Numbered from the stretch's first letter, positions 41,894 to 51,629 are shown. The stretch is 64,000 bases of DNA from an uncultured Spirochaetaceae bacterium (GCA_944389025.1 CALXKU010000011.1:20596-84595); one strand, 5' to 3'. Numbers and translations: made by a program. The notes: generated by a model not told the origin, from the sequence alone.

Positions 41894-42508
41894 ATGAAGA
41901 TCATTCTTAACCAGGATGTAGTCAATCTCGGAGAAGAGGGAGATGTATGCGTCGTTAAGGACGGGTACGCGAGAAACTATCTTCTTCCGACCGGAGCAGC
42001 TGTAATCTACAATAAGAGCAATGCTGCTATTTTCGCTTCCCGTGCTGCTGCTATTGAGAAGAGGAAGGTTGAGAAGAGGGCTGAGGCTGCAAGTCTTAAA
42101 GAGAAGCTTGATGCAGTCACACTTGAGATCGTTGTCCCAGCAGGCGAGTCCGGAAAACTCTTCGGATCTGTTACTTCCATCATGGTACAGGAAGCTCTCA
42201 GCAAGCTCGGATTCGAGATTGAGAGAAAGAAGATTGAAGTACAGACTCATGCCATCAAGATGACAGGTTCTTACACAATCACAGTACACCTCTATGAGAA
42301 CGAGTCAAGCCAGATCAAGCTCAACGTTGTAAGCGAGGCTGAGCTCAAGGAGAGGGCAAGAAAGGAGGCTGAAGCTGCTAAGGCGGCTGAGGAGGCTCTT
42401 AAGGCTGAGGCAGAGGCAAAGGCTGCTGAAGTGAGCGAAGAAGCTGAGGTTGAGGCTGCTGAGGATGTAGCATTGGATGAGGCTTCTGAAGAGGCTAAGG
42501 AAGAGTAA
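41894..42508 (+). CDS. rplI: 50S ribosomal protein L9 (bL9) with acidic tail
   Basis: 204 residues against about 150 in most bacteria. The N-terminal domain MKIILNQDVVNLGEEGDVCVVKDGYARNYLLP is textbook L9. A linker helix and C-terminal domain run to about 150. Then comes a roughly 50-residue extension made mainly of Ala and Glu, predicted as a long helix. L9 binds 23S rRNA near the L1 stalk and helps reading-frame fidelity. AGGAG precedes the ATG. Confidence 0.95.
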   Translation: MKIILNQDVVNLGEEGDVCVVKDGYARNYLLPTGAAVIYNKSNAAIFASRAAAIEKRKVEKRAEAASLKEKLDAVTLEIVVPAGESGKLFGSVTSIMVQEALSKLGFEIERKKIEVQTHAIKMTGSYTITVHLYENESSQIKLNVVSEAELKERARKEAEAAKAAEEALKAEAEAKAAEVSEEAEVEAAEDVALDEASEEAKEE

Positions 42509-42515
42509 TTTCTAA

Positions 42516-43943
42516 ATGGCTAATACTGAGGACAGGAAGATACTTCCACATAACGATGAGGCAGAAAAGGCTGTCCTCAGTGCCCTTTTGATGAATCAGG
42601 AGGCCTATGACAAGATTTGTAACGTCATAAGCGCTCCTGATTTCTATCATCCTGCGAACAGGGTGATTTACAGTGCTATCAGCGACATGAAGATCATGAA
42701 TACAGTCGCTGTAGACCAGGTTACGCTTTATGATTACCTGCAGAAGAAGAGCCTTGCCGATAAAGCTGGTGGGGCAGGTTATCTTGCTGAACTCAGCGAT
42801 GCGTATACGATATATGCCAACATCGAGTATTATGCGAAGCTCATAAAGGAGACAAGCGTAAGGCGTGCACTTATCCAGACGAGTTCGAATATCGCAAGTG
42901 ATGCCTATGAAGAGAGCATAGATGTCTTTAACCTGCTTGAGAGCAGTGAAAGAAGGCTTAGCGAGATAAGCATAAACTCGAATCCTGATACTGCTGAAAG
43001 TTATAAGGTTGCAAACAAGATCAGTGATGTTATAAACACCATGCTTGATAAACTCGATGGCACATATGTCAGCGAGAATGTCGAGACAGGCTTTGACATG
43101 CTTGATAAATTCACCAATGGCGGATTTCAGAAGAGTGACTACATAATAGTAGCTGCCCGTCCAAGTGTTGGAAAGACCGCTTTTGCCGTCTCTCTTATCC
43201 GTAACATGATTCGCAAGGGTACGAAGGTCGCATTTTTCTCTCTAGAGATGCCTTCCACTCAGATAATCTCCCGTCTTCTCTCCTGTACAAGCAAGGTCGA
43301 TCTATCAAAGATATTTACGGGTAACCTCACCGAGGCCGATATCGCCCATATAAACTCCGCCGCTGAGAAGATCTATCAGAGCGAGCTATACCTTATAGAT
43401 GAGCCGAACATGAAGCTCAGCGATCTCAGGAGCAGGGCAAGGATGCTGATGAGGGAAAAGCAGATAGAGGTTCTCTTCATCGACTACATTGGCCTGATCG
43501 AATCCGGCCTTGATCCCAGGACTCCTCGCCATGAACAGGTTGGTTACGTTTCAAAGGCTCTTAAGCAGCTGGCAAGGGAGCTCAGGATTCCAGTCATAGT
43601 GCTCTGCCAGGTAAGCCGTGATACCGCGGACCAGGAGCCGCAGCTGAACAATCTCAGGGATTCGGGTTCTATTGAGCAGGATGCCGACCTTGTAATGTTC
43701 ATACACAGAAAAACGAATCTTTCCGAGCTTTCAGATGAGGATAAGGCTAAGCTGCTTACTGATAGCAGTGGCAAGCAGAGGGTACAGTCCTCAAAACTCC
43801 TTGTAGCAAAGAACAGGAATGGAAAAACCGGTACCATATTCGTTGGTTATATCGGAGATATCACAAGCTTCGAAACGATTGTACAGGATAAGAATCTCTT
43901 CATCGAGCCAAGCAAGGATCTTGCAAACAAGAAGAAGAGCTGA
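42516..43943 (+). CDS. dnaB: Replicative DNA helicase DnaB
   Basis: 475 residues. The N-terminal helical domain (about 10-115, PHNDEAEKAVLSALLMNQEAYD) is followed by the RecA-like motor with Walker A ARPSVGKTAFA, SLEMPSTQI, Walker B LFIDYIGLI and RDSGSIEQDADLVMF. It is a hexameric helicase at the replication fork. No intein was seen. The stop at 43943 directly abuts the stop of rseP on the other strand, with no visible terminator between them. Confidence 0.95.
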   Translation: MANTEDRKILPHNDEAEKAVLSALLMNQEAYDKICNVISAPDFYHPANRVIYSAISDMKIMNTVAVDQVTLYDYLQKKSLADKAGGAGYLAELSDAYTIYANIEYYAKLIKETSVRRALIQTSSNIASDAYEESIDVFNLLESSERRLSEISINSNPDTAESYKVANKISDVINTMLDKLDGTYVSENVETGFDMLDKFTNGGFQKSDYIIVAARPSVGKTAFAVSLIRNMIRKGTKVAFFSLEMPSTQIISRLLSCTSKVDLSKIFTGNLTEADIAHINSAAEKIYQSELYLIDEPNMKLSDLRSRARMLMREKQIEVLFIDYIGLIESGLDPRTPRHEQVGYVSKALKQLARELRIPVIVLCQVSRDTADQEPQLNNLRDSGSIEQDADLVMFIHRKTNLSELSDEDKAKLLTDSSGKQRVQSSKLLVAKNRNGKTGTIFVGYIGDITSFETIVQDKNLFIEPSKDLANKKKS

Positions 43944-45260
43944 TCAGAAGAAGTATTCCTTTATATCGAAATAATACATTCCTGCCATTATCAGCAATGC
44001 AAGAAGCATTCCTATGAGCTGAAGATGCACATATGTCTTAGCCTTGAGGCCTCCGTGTCTTATCATCTCAGCGATACATATGAGAATCTGTCCTCCATCG
44101 AATGTTGGAATCGGCAGTATGTTCGCAATCGATATGCTAACAGAGACTATCGCAAGAAGGTAGAGCATCGTTCTTACTCCAGACCCTCCGGAAACCTTGA
44201 AAGCCTCCGTGGATATGTTTCCTATTGACTCTGCAGCGTTCACTGGACCTGTTATGACAGTTCGAGCATCTTTTATATTAAGTGTGATAAGAGCTCCAAT
44301 GGCCTTCAAAATCGTTGTTATGAAATCATTTGTTTCATGGAGAGCGTAGCCGAATGCGTCTGAAAGTGGGACATCGCTCCGTTTTGCTATGCTGTAATTC
44401 CATGAGAATGGGAAGATAGGGGAGTCCACTGTATAGCTTGAAAGACTTCCATCCCTTTCAATAATTAGATCATAGTATCCGCTCTCCTCGGCACTGTACA
44501 CATCAAGAGTCGAGTGAACAGCTTTTCCATTCACACTCACTATCCTGTCTCCGTGTCTCAGTTCGCTGACGCTTGAATCTCCGATTACAGGTTCCTGGTA
44601 AAGAGTGAGTCCATAAGCATAACCATCTTCCGTCTCTTCTGGTGCTATCGTAACATCCAAAATCTCTCCCGAGCGTAAAATGCGAAGACTGGCAGGACCA
44701 CTCAGAAGAGAAAGCTTTGCGCTCATATCCTGATAGTCCAGAACTTTCATTCCGTTAATTTCGAGAACAAGATCGCCTTTCATGATTCCAGTCTGCTTTA
44801 TATCGGAATCAAAGAGCTTAGGATACTCGCTTATCGGTGTGACTATGGCTGGGTTTGATATCCTCTCCACCGGGATTATCGCGGCAGCAAAGAGCAGAAG
44901 GAATGCGATGATGTAATTCGTTAGAGGGCCGAAAAGATAGATCATGATTCTTGCGGCCGGACTAACTGCGAAGTAAGAGCCATCTTCCTTCATGAGTATG
45001 CTCTCCTTCTCATCCCGTAATGCCTTCTCAAGGTCAATCGAACCTTTCATCCTGCAGTAGCCACCAAATGGAAATAGTGAGAGCCGGAACTCCGTGTTCT
45101 TACCGTAAATGGAAAAGACCCTTGGCCCCATGCCGTAACTGAGAACTTCAACATCGACATGGAAAAAACGAGCAGCTGCGTAGTGTCCGAGCTCATGAAG
45201 AAAGACAATCAGACCTATTGCCAGAAAGCCGAGAATGAATTCAAGAATTCTTAAAACCAT
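43944..45260 (-). CDS. rseP: Site-2 metalloprotease RseP/RasP
   Basis: 438 residues. Zinc motif FLHELGHY (His22, Glu23, His26) lies in the first membrane helix, PDZ segments are in the middle (one near 190, one near 240), and the C-terminal helix motif NILPIPTFDGGQI carries the third ligand (usual form LDGG). It cleaves membrane-embedded anti-sigma factors and signal-peptide remnants. Last gene of the rpsB-to-rseP block. The ATG overlaps the dxr stop by 20 bases. Confidence 0.93.
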   Translation of the reverse strand: MVLRILEFILGFLAIGLIVFLHELGHYAAARFFHVDVEVLSYGMGPRVFSIYGKNTEFRLSLFPFGGYCRMKGSIDLEKALRDEKESILMKEDGSYFAVSPAARIMIYLFGPLTNYIIAFLLLFAAAIIPVERISNPAIVTPISEYPKLFDSDIKQTGIMKGDLVLEINGMKVLDYQDMSAKLSLLSGPASLRILRSGEILDVTIAPEETEDGYAYGLTLYQEPVIGDSSVSELRHGDRIVSVNGKAVHSTLDVYSAEESGYYDLIIERDGSLSSYTVDSPIFPFSWNYSIAKRSDVPLSDAFGYALHETNDFITTILKAIGALITLNIKDARTVITGPVNAAESIGNISTEAFKVSGGSGVRTMLYLLAIVSVSISIANILPIPTFDGGQILICIAEMIRHGGLKAKTYVHLQLIGMLLALLIMAGMYYFDIKEYFF

Positions 45261-46341
45261 CGCAGAGAATTTCCTCTGAGAGCATTCGCGCTTTTTCCAT
45301 CATTGCTTTCGCCTCACTATAAGATCTGACAGGATGTTCGAAGTCATGAGACATGACACTCTCAACAATGGATGGGATATCCATGAAACCGATCTTCCCG
45401 GATATGAAAGCGTTGACTGCGACCTCGTCTGCGATATTGTATGCGATGGGGTAGGCATTTCTTTTTTCAAGTGCCTTATACGCAAGAGAGAGCATCCTGA
45501 AACGTTTTTCATCCCATTTCTCAAAAGTCAGAGAGAAAGATGTGGAAAAATCGAGTGGTTGAACTACATTCTCCAAATTCAGGTTGCCATCCGAAATTGC
45601 GTTTATGATTGGCAGCGTCATGTCCGGAGGGGAAAGCTGAGCATATATCGCACCATTTCTGAGTTTCACAAGGCTATGGACGATGCTCTGACGATGAACG
45701 GTTACGGTAATATCTTCAGCTTTGAAATTGAAAAGATAACCTGCTTCTATCACCTCAAGCCCCTTGTTAGCAAGGCTTGCGCTGTCAATGGTTATCTTTT
45801 TTCCCATCTTCCATGTAGGGTGATGAAGGGCTTCTTCAAGACTCACGCCAGAGAGGTCCATTCTGTCCACGAAAGGTCCTCCAGAGGCTGTTATGATAAG
45901 ACGTTCAACATCGTCTCCATGAGCCCTTATGAGGTTATAAAGGGCGCTATGCTCACTGTCTACAGGAATGAGTTTAACACCTTTTTCTTTTGCAAGTTCG
46001 AAAATGAACTCTCCGCCAAGTACAACCGTTTCCTTGTTAGCTAGTGCGATATCGAAGCCTAGATCGATTAGAATGGTGGAAAAGAGCAGACCGTCGGAAC
46101 CGCTTACACCGTTGAGTGCGATATCAGCAGAAACAGAGGAAAGAAAAGAGCGCATTTCGCTCTCGCTTTTTCCCTCTGTGAGAAGATATGGGCATTTGAA
46201 ATATGAGGCATCATCCTTTATGCTTTTCGAGGATCTTGCAACAAGCGCTTTAACGCGGATATCGAGGTTCTGCTCCTTGATCGCCCTGATGCACGTCTGT
46301 CCTATGGAACCGGATGATCCGAGGATTATAAGCTCTCTCAT
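45241..46341 (-). CDS. dxr: 1-deoxy-D-xylulose 5-phosphate reductoisomerase
   Basis: 366 residues. NADPH motif ILGSSGSIGQT at the N-terminus; the catalytic metal site is in IPVDSEHSALYNL; substrate loop HPTWKMGKKITIDSASLANKGLE. It forms methylerythritol phosphate, the committed step of MEP isoprenoid synthesis. With uppS upstream in the same operon it links precursor supply to undecaprenyl carrier synthesis. It overlaps cdsA by four bases. Confidence 0.95.
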   Translation of the reverse strand: MRELIILGSSGSIGQTCIRAIKEQNLDIRVKALVARSSKSIKDDASYFKCPYLLTEGKSESEMRSFLSSVSADIALNGVSGSDGLLFSTILIDLGFDIALANKETVVLGGEFIFELAKEKGVKLIPVDSEHSALYNLIRAHGDDVERLIITASGGPFVDRMDLSGVSLEEALHHPTWKMGKKITIDSASLANKGLEVIEAGYLFNFKAEDITVTVHRQSIVHSLVKLRNGAIYAQLSPPDMTLPIINAISDGNLNLENVVQPLDFSTSFSLTFEKWDEKRFRMLSLAYKALEKRNAYPIAYNIADEVAVNAFISGKIGFMDIPSIVESVMSHDFEHPVRSYSEAKAMMEKARMLSEEILCDGFKNS

Positions 46342-47177
46342 AGCATTTCAAATATCGTAACGAGAATTGAGAAAGGAACAGCTGCGAAAAGGAGGGAATC
46401 AAGGCTGTCAAGAATTCCGCCACGCCCTGGAATTATGAAGCCAGAGTCCTTTACATCCGCCGAGCGTTTGAATGTGGATTCTACAAGATCTCCAAGCGCT
46501 CCGAATGCCGCAGTCACAGCTCCAAGAACTGCACCGAGAACAGGGGAGAAAGAGAATGAAGAAGGAAAAAGCAAAGAAGCAAGGAAACCGAAAACCATTG
46601 GAATCAGTATTCCTCCAACAAATCCCGCAATACTCTTCTTTGGCGAAACCTTCACAATACCCCTGTTGTTCTTTCCAAAAAGCATGCCTGAAAAATAAGC
46701 AAAAGTATCCTCTCCGAAAACAAGAGCGAAATACAGCGCTATATGGGCAGATGAATTATTAAGAAAGAGTATGTTTAAAAAGAATATTGAAATCAGGGCA
46801 GGGTAGGTCATCACCAGCAGTGTTCTTGAAAGCGTATCAATGCTCTCTTCGAAATCATTGGCTGAACCTCTGAACACCTCAAGTGAGAACGCGATTGCTG
46901 CAAGCATGATATAAAAGAAGAAAACGAAAATCTCCTCTCCGAGGGCCATGCGCTCAGCGTAGGCTATTACAGGAATGAGTGGAGAGAAGTATGCAACAGA
47001 CGATATCGGCCCCTTCTTCTTAACAATCGCTGACATCTCCTGAGTACCGAAAGCGATAGCAACCAGTATTATCAGAACCAGAAGCGGGTGATTGTACTCC
47101 GGAAGGAAGAAAGCGGAGAAGAAAAGGATTGGGAGTGCGATAACGGAGGTCAGTACCCTTTTAGTCAGAGATTTCAA
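46338..47177 (-). CDS. cdsA: Phosphatidate cytidylyltransferase CdsA
   Basis: 279 residues with about eight membrane helices. The signature SPKKSIAGFVGG lies near 180, and the C-terminal LGDLVESTFKRSADVKDSGFIIPGRGGILDSLDSLLFA is the CDP-alcohol synthase hallmark. It makes CDP-diacylglycerol from phosphatidate and CTP. The start is TTG at 47177, overlapping the uppS stop as TTGA, in keeping with tight coupling. Confidence 0.93.
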   Translation of the reverse strand: MKSLTKRVLTSVIALPILFFSAFFLPEYNHPLLVLIILVAIAFGTQEMSAIVKKKGPISSVAYFSPLIPVIAYAERMALGEEIFVFFFYIMLAAIAFSLEVFRGSANDFEESIDTLSRTLLVMTYPALISIFFLNILFLNNSSAHIALYFALVFGEDTFAYFSGMLFGKNNRGIVKVSPKKSIAGFVGGILIPMVFGFLASLLFPSSFSFSPVLGAVLGAVTAAFGALGDLVESTFKRSADVKDSGFIIPGRGGILDSLDSLLFAAVPFSILVTIFEML

Positions 47178-47857
47178 GCAAGGCCTCCGAAACGTCTTTG
47201 TCTTTTATGAAAATCTTCTTTTACAGTTTTTATCATTTCTTCGTCCCAATCTGGCCAAAGTTTATCATAAAAACCGAGTTCTGAATAGGCAGAATCAAAA
47301 AGGAGGAAATTAGAAAGCCTTTCCTCTCCGGCTGAGCGGACAATGAAATCCACAGGTGGAATGTCAGGATTGTCGAATTTGGACCTTATAAGCTCCGGTG
47401 TGACTTCCTTGACACCTTCCCTTATGAGTGCATTTACAGCCCTCGCTATCTCATCATGTCCACCATAGTTTATGGCAAGCTGAAGAACAAGCTTATCATT
47501 TTGACTAGTCTCGTTAACAGTTCTATCAAGAGCTTTAAGAGCGGCTTCCGGAAGGCCTTCTCTTTTTCCAAGGAGTCTGACCTGAACCCCCAGAGAGCCC
47601 ATTGTCCTTATCTCGCCATAGATCTTATTAGTGAAGAGGGCCATGAGGTAGTTAACTTCCGCCTCTGGCCTCTTCCAGTTTTCTGTTGAGAAACAATAGA
47701 CGGTCAGGTACTTTATGCCTTCATCGATGGCACCTTTGATAACCTTCTTAAGGCTCTTAAGCCCTTCAAGATGTCCGGCGGCTCTTGGCAGATTTCGCTT
47801 TTTTGCCCATCTGCCATTACCATCCATGATGATTCCTAAATGTACCAGCTCGTCCAT
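47174..47857 (-). CDS. uppS: Undecaprenyl (di-trans,poly-cis) diphosphate synthase
   Basis: 227 residues. Catalytic Asp in HLGIIMDGNGRWAKKRNL near residue 12; then GHLEGLKSLKKVI, LQLAINYGGHDEIARA, and PPVDFIVRSAGEERLSNFLLF. The usual RTSGE/RLSNF region is present as RSAGEERLSNF. It elongates farnesyl diphosphate to the C55 lipid carrier of cell-wall synthesis. It starts five bases after the frr stop. Confidence 0.95.
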   Translation of the reverse strand: MDELVHLGIIMDGNGRWAKKRNLPRAAGHLEGLKSLKKVIKGAIDEGIKYLTVYCFSTENWKRPEAEVNYLMALFTNKIYGEIRTMGSLGVQVRLLGKREGLPEAALKALDRTVNETSQNDKLVLQLAINYGGHDEIARAVNALIREGVKEVTPELIRSKFDNPDIPPVDFIVRSAGEERLSNFLLFDSAYSELGFYDKLWPDWDEEMIKTVKEDFHKRQRRFGGLA

Positions 47858-47861
47858 GTTA

Positions 47862-48416
47862 TCATATTTCCATTATTTCTTTTTCTTTTGCGTCGGCAAC
47901 CTTCTGAACCTCAGCGATGTAGCTGTCTGTGAGTTTCTGAACCTTTGTCTCTCCCTCTTTCTGCTCATCTTCGCTGATCTCACCAGCCTTCTGCATCTTC
48001 TTCAGCTCATCCATGGCATCACGGCGAACATTGCGTACAGCCACCTTGCTCTGCTCAGCAATCTGCTTGCTCTGCTTTGCAAGCTCTTTCCTTCTCTGCT
48101 CTGTGAGTGCTGGGAAGTTTATTCTGATAAGCTTTCCATCATTGTTCGGATTAAGTCCGAGCTCGGATTTCTGAATTGCTTTCTCAATGGCTGGAAGAAG
48201 GGTTTTGTCCCAAGGCTGAATCACTACAAGGCGTGCCTCCGGTACGGAAAGGGAAGCAACCTGATTAAGCGGGGTCTCCGCTCCATAGTAGTCGACCTTG
48301 ATCTTATCGAAAAGGGCAGTGGATGCCCTTCCCGTTCTAAGGTTCTGGTACTCGAGCTGAAGAGATGCAACGCATTTCTTCATTCTTTCCTCGCAGTTAG
48401 AAATTATCTGCTGCAT
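47862..48416 (-). CDS. frr: Ribosome recycling factor
   Basis: 184 residues, full length. It contains LRTGRASTALFDKIKVDYYGAETPLNQVA, VIQPWDKTLLPAIEKAI and LTEQRRKELAKQSK, the conserved RRF features. With EF-G it splits the post-termination ribosome. It lies ten bases after tsf, with GGAGG (GGAGGCGACC) before the ATG. Confidence 0.96.
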   Translation of the reverse strand: MQQIISNCEERMKKCVASLQLEYQNLRTGRASTALFDKIKVDYYGAETPLNQVASLSVPEARLVVIQPWDKTLLPAIEKAIQKSELGLNPNNDGKLIRINFPALTEQRRKELAKQSKQIAEQSKVAVRNVRRDAMDELKKMQKAGEISEDEQKEGETKVQKLTDSYIAEVQKVADAKEKEIMEI

Positions 48417-48426
48417 GGTCGCCTCC

Positions 48427-49278
48427 TTAAGCAGTTACTCCTGCCTGGTAAACAACATAGCCCACGACCTTGATGTTTGCCTGATACTTCTTAGCAACCT
48501 CGCTTACAGCCTGGCTGACACTCTTGGTATCATCCTTTACGAATGGCTGGGAGAGGAAGCAGATTTCCTTGTAGAGCTTTGAGAGCTTACCGCGAACGAT
48601 TCCTTCCTTAACCTTCTCTGGCTTTGACGCAAGTTTCTCATCAGAGTCAACCTGTGCTTTGAAGATTGAAAGCTGCTCCTCTTCAAACTCTTTGGAAACT
48701 GATGCCTCATCAAGATACTGTGGCTTGAAAGCTGCTACATGGAGAGCAAGGTCATGTGCAAGCTCCTTGACATCATCTTCGGCGAAGATTTCCTTCTTGT
48801 CGCTGTCAAGATTTACACAAACGGCAACAGCACCCTCTCCGTGAACATATGTTGAAGCATAAGCTGCTACAGGAACTACTGTGAGCTTAACGATGTTCAT
48901 GTTCTCCTTGATGATTGCGATGAGTCCATCAACCATGCCTTTGAGCTCGTCGTTGATCTCCGTGTATCCCTTCTCAAGAATTACGGAACACATATCCTCT
49001 CCGAGCTTTGCGAAATCTGCATTCTTCGCAACGAAGTCTGTCTCGCATGAGAGGGAGAGAAGAACAACGTTCTTTCCGTCATTCTTAACGAAAACCCTTC
49101 CGTTCTCAGTTGCTCTGTCCTGCCTCTTTGCAACGGCAGCAAGACCCATTTCCTTTAGGATCTTCTCTGCAGCCTGGAAATCTCCATCGGCCTCTGTGAG
49201 GGCCTTCTTGCAGTCCATCATGCCGGCCCCAGTAAGATCTCTGAGTTTCTTTACGTCACTTGCACTGATATTTGCCAT
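48427..49278 (-). CDS. tsf: Elongation factor Ts
   Basis: 283 residues. The UBA-like N-terminus VKKLRDLTGAGMMDCKKALTEADGDFQAA is the signature, with SCETDFVAKN near residue 76. It is the nucleotide exchange factor for EF-Tu. It begins three bases after the rpsB stop. A core with dimerisation region and C-terminal KSVSQAVSEVAK are present. Confidence 0.96.
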   Translation of the reverse strand: MANISASDVKKLRDLTGAGMMDCKKALTEADGDFQAAEKILKEMGLAAVAKRQDRATENGRVFVKNDGKNVVLLSLSCETDFVAKNADFAKLGEDMCSVILEKGYTEINDELKGMVDGLIAIIKENMNIVKLTVVPVAAYASTYVHGEGAVAVCVNLDSDKKEIFAEDDVKELAHDLALHVAAFKPQYLDEASVSKEFEEEQLSIFKAQVDSDEKLASKPEKVKEGIVRGKLSKLYKEICFLSQPFVKDDTKSVSQAVSEVAKKYQANIKVVGYVVYQAGVTA

Positions 49279-49281
49279 ATT

Positions 49282-50139
49282 TTACTCCTCGTCTCTCTCG
49301 TCTTCCTCAGCATCTTCCTCGCTTTCGAGGCTCTGCTCCTTTTCCTCTGGAACATAGTTTGAGAAATCCTCAATCTCAACTTCGCTGTCCTTGTCTTCAA
49401 CAGGTGCGTTATTAAGCTCTTCCTCATCATCAAGGCTCTCGATAATCTGAATTCCGCCTTCACTGTCTGCATCGATTACTGCGTTTGCAATGATTTCAAC
49501 AAAGAGGCTGATTGCTCTGATAGCATCATCGTTTCCCGGGATTGGGTAGTCGATGTCGGTAGGATCGCAGTTTGTATCGACAACGGCGATTACTGGAATT
49601 CCAAGTCTCTTAGCTTCTGCTACAGCTGTCGCTTCTTTCTTTGTGTCGATGATGAAAATAGCTCCAGGAAGCTCCTTCATGTCCTTGATACCGCCAAGGT
49701 TCTTGCTGAGCTTTGCCATCTGCTTCGTGTAAAGTGCGACTTCCTTCTTCGTAAGGCTGTCAAATGATCCATCTGCCTGCATTCTCTCAAGCTTCTTCAG
49801 CTTAGCGATGCTCTTCTTGATTGTTGCGAAGTTAGTGAGCATACCACCAAGCCAGCGGTTTGACACATAAGGCATTCCGCATCTCTTCGCCTCATCCTCG
49901 ATAGCCTGCTGTGCCTGCTTCTTCGTTCCGACGAAAAGAATCTGCTTGCCGTTCTTGACCTGAGCTCTTACAGCCTCGTATGCCTCGACGATGCATGCTG
50001 ATGTTTTCTGTAAATCAATGATATGAATACCGTTTCTCTCTGTGAAGATGAAACGTGCCATCTTAGGATTCCACCTCTTTGTCTGATGGCCAAAGTGTAC
50101 GCCTGACTCAAGCAGGCTCTTCATGGTTACTACTGCCAT
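49282..50139 (-). CDS. rpsB: 30S ribosomal protein S2 (uS2) with acidic tail
   Basis: 285 residues. The canonical part has [33 protein letters not shown] and [19 protein letters not shown]. About 50 extra C-terminal residues are strongly acidic ([11 protein letters not shown] at the end), unusual for S2. The ATG at 50139 follows GGAGG; an earlier in-frame ATG at 50199 lies in the structured leader and is rejected. First gene of rpsB-tsf-frr-uppS-cdsA-dxr-rseP. Confidence 0.96.
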   Translation of the reverse strand: MAVVTMKSLLESGVHFGHQTKRWNPKMARFIFTERNGIHIIDLQKTSACIVEAYEAVRAQVKNGKQILFVGTKKQAQQAIEDEAKRCGMPYVSNRWLGGMLTNFATIKKSIAKLKKLERMQADGSFDSLTKKEVALYTKQMAKLSKNLGGIKDMKELPGAIFIIDTKKEATAVAEAKRLGIPVIAVVDTNCDPTDIDYPIPGNDDAIRAISLFVEIIANAVIDADSEGGIQIIESLDDEEELNNAPVEDKDSEVEIEDFSNYVPEEKEQSLESEEDAEEDERDEE

Positions 50140-50266
50140 AGTAATCCTCCCATTCGCGTGGAACAGCTTTTCCTGTCCCTTCCTAACACTATATCTCACC
50201 CATACGGGCGGAAATTACCGCTAACGCGGCCTCTATATAATAAGCAATTACCTTAATTTTTTTCAA
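50140..50266 (-). promoter_or_regulatory. Promoter and structured leader of the rpsB operon
   Basis: Minus strand: TTGAAA (50266-50261), 18-base spacer, TATTAT (50242-50237). The leader of about 90 bases holds GCGG/CCGC (50208-50221) and GGGACAG/CTGTTCC (50179-50160) hairpins before GGAGG. Such a leader could be a site for S2 autoregulation (inference). Confidence 0.5.
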
Positions 50267-50289
50267 GAGCTGAATAGAGATTTGCTCAC

Positions 50290-50682
50290 TCAGCCGGTGA
50301 AATGCTTTCTTATCTGATCAATCACAAGAAGGTCCGCATCTAGGAATTTCATCATCTCTAGCTCGCAGAGGCTGAGCCATCTGAGTTCATCATGTTCCGT
50401 TAAAGTGAGCTTTTGATCTGTAAGATGGGCAAGATAGCAGTCCATCGTAAGCTCGAACTCGGGATAGCTGTAGGAGATGGTGGCTAAGAGGGACTCAACT
50501 TCAATGGTAGCACCGAGCTCTTCATGGATTTCCCTTAGCAGGGTCTCCTCACCGCTCTCCCCGTATTCCCTTTTGCCGCCTGGGAACTCCCAGTAGCCGG
50601 CATTGTTTCCTTTCGCCTTTCTGACAACGAGAAATGAAGTGCCCGAGTGGATGACTGCCGCACTTACCCTTACTTTTTTCAT
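50290..50682 (-). CDS. Nudix hydrolase, MutT-like
   Basis: 130 residues. Complete Nudix box: GGKREYGESGEETLLREIHEELGA (Gx5Ex7REUxEExGU) at about residues 35-58. WEFPGGKREYGE resembles MutT, which clears 8-oxo-dGTP; other nucleotide substrates are possible. The ATG overlaps the metA stop by one base (TGATG), so it is the last gene of metY-metA-mutT, an unusual association. Confidence 0.87.
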   Translation of the reverse strand: MKKVRVSAAVIHSGTSFLVVRKAKGNNAGYWEFPGGKREYGESGEETLLREIHEELGATIEVESLLATISYSYPEFELTMDCYLAHLTDQKLTLTEHDELRWLSLCELEMMKFLDADLLVIDQIRKHFTG

Positions 50683-51629
50683 CAGAACTTCTCCAGAGGC
50701 GTCATCTTGTTATCTTTAATGGTTTTGATATCAAACGGGGTCGTCTGATAAACAAAATAATTGAGCCAGTTGGAGTAGAGCAGGTTCGCACAGCTTTTCC
50801 ATCTCATAACGGGAATCCTTTCAGGATTGTCGTCCGGGAAATAGTTCTTAGGCACGTCGATTTCCTTTCCTTGGCTTATGTCCCTCAAATATTCCATTTT
50901 TAGAGTATCTCGGTCATATTCGCTATGTCCGGTTATGAAAATCTGCTTCCCCTTATCCGTTGCCATCGCATAGACTCCAGCCTCATCGCTCGTGGAAAAG
51001 AGCTTGAGCCTTGGCTCTGCTTCAACATCTTCAAGTCTTATTGTCGTATGACGGGAGTGAGGTACATAGAACTCATCGTCGAAGCCCCGGAACAGGATTG
51101 GGTTGGCATAATCAACCCTGTGTTTGAAAACACCGAAGAGCTTTTTCTCCAGAGGGTATTTCCTGATTCCGAAATGATAGTAAAGTGCAGCCTGGGCTCC
51201 CCAGCAGATATGAAATGTAGAGTGCACATGGGTTTTAGTCCACTCCATTATCTGGCATAGCTCATCCCAGTATTCGACTTCTTCGAACTCAAGGTGTTCG
51301 ACAGGGGCTCCGGTGATGATGAAACCATCGAAAAATCTTCCCTTAATCTGATGAAACGACTTATAAAACGAGATCATATGCTCTTCTGCAGTGTTTTTCC
51401 CTTTGTAGCTTGAGGTCTGCACAAGGGTTAACTCAACCTGCAGCGGCGTGTTTCCAAGCAATCTGGTAAGTTGGGTCTCTGTCGCGATCTTCGTCGGCAT
51501 GAGATTGAGTATGCCAATCTGGAGAGGGCGGATATCCTGACGGTAAGCCCTCTCATCGGTCATGACGAATATGTTCTCATTCTCAAGCACTTTCTTGGCT
51601 GGAAGCGAGCCTGGTATCTTGATTGGCAT
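50682..51629 (-). CDS. metA: Homoserine O-acetyltransferase (MetA family)
   Basis: 315 residues. Catalytic Cys142 lies in [13 protein letters not shown]; the His and Glu of the active site are in [11 protein letters not shown]. Residue 111 is Glu ([10 protein letters not shown]), where E. coli succinyl-CoA-using MetA has Gly; in characterised MetA enzymes Glu111 selects acetyl-CoA. The product would be O-acetylhomoserine, exactly the substrate of the sulfhydrylase encoded just upstream. It overlaps metY by one base. The common succinyltransferase label should therefore be avoided. Confidence 0.93.
   Translation of the reverse strand: MPIKIPGSLPAKKVLENENIFVMTDERAYRQDIRPLQIGILNLMPTKIATETQLTRLLGNTPLQVELTLVQTSSYKGKNTAEEHMISFYKSFHQIKGRFFDGFIITGAPVEHLEFEEVEYWDELCQIMEWTKTHVHSTFHICWGAQAALYYHFGIRKYPLEKKLFGVFKHRVDYANPILFRGFDDEFYVPHSRHTTIRLEDVEAEPRLKLFSTSDEAGVYAMATDKGKQIFITGHSEYDRDTLKMEYLRDISQGKEIDVPKNYFPDDNPERIPVMRWKSCANLLYSNWLNYFVYQTTPFDIKTIKDNKMTPLEKF

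Noticed and set aside
45334..46044. Plus-strand open frame of 236 codons
   Set aside because: It lies entirely antisense to dxr, whose product is unmistakable; its Cys/His-rich composition is typical of a complementary-strand shadow.
47715..48473. Plus-strand open frame of 252 codons
   Set aside because: Antisense to frr and neighbours; Leu/Cys/Ser-rich composition, no start signal, no family resemblance.
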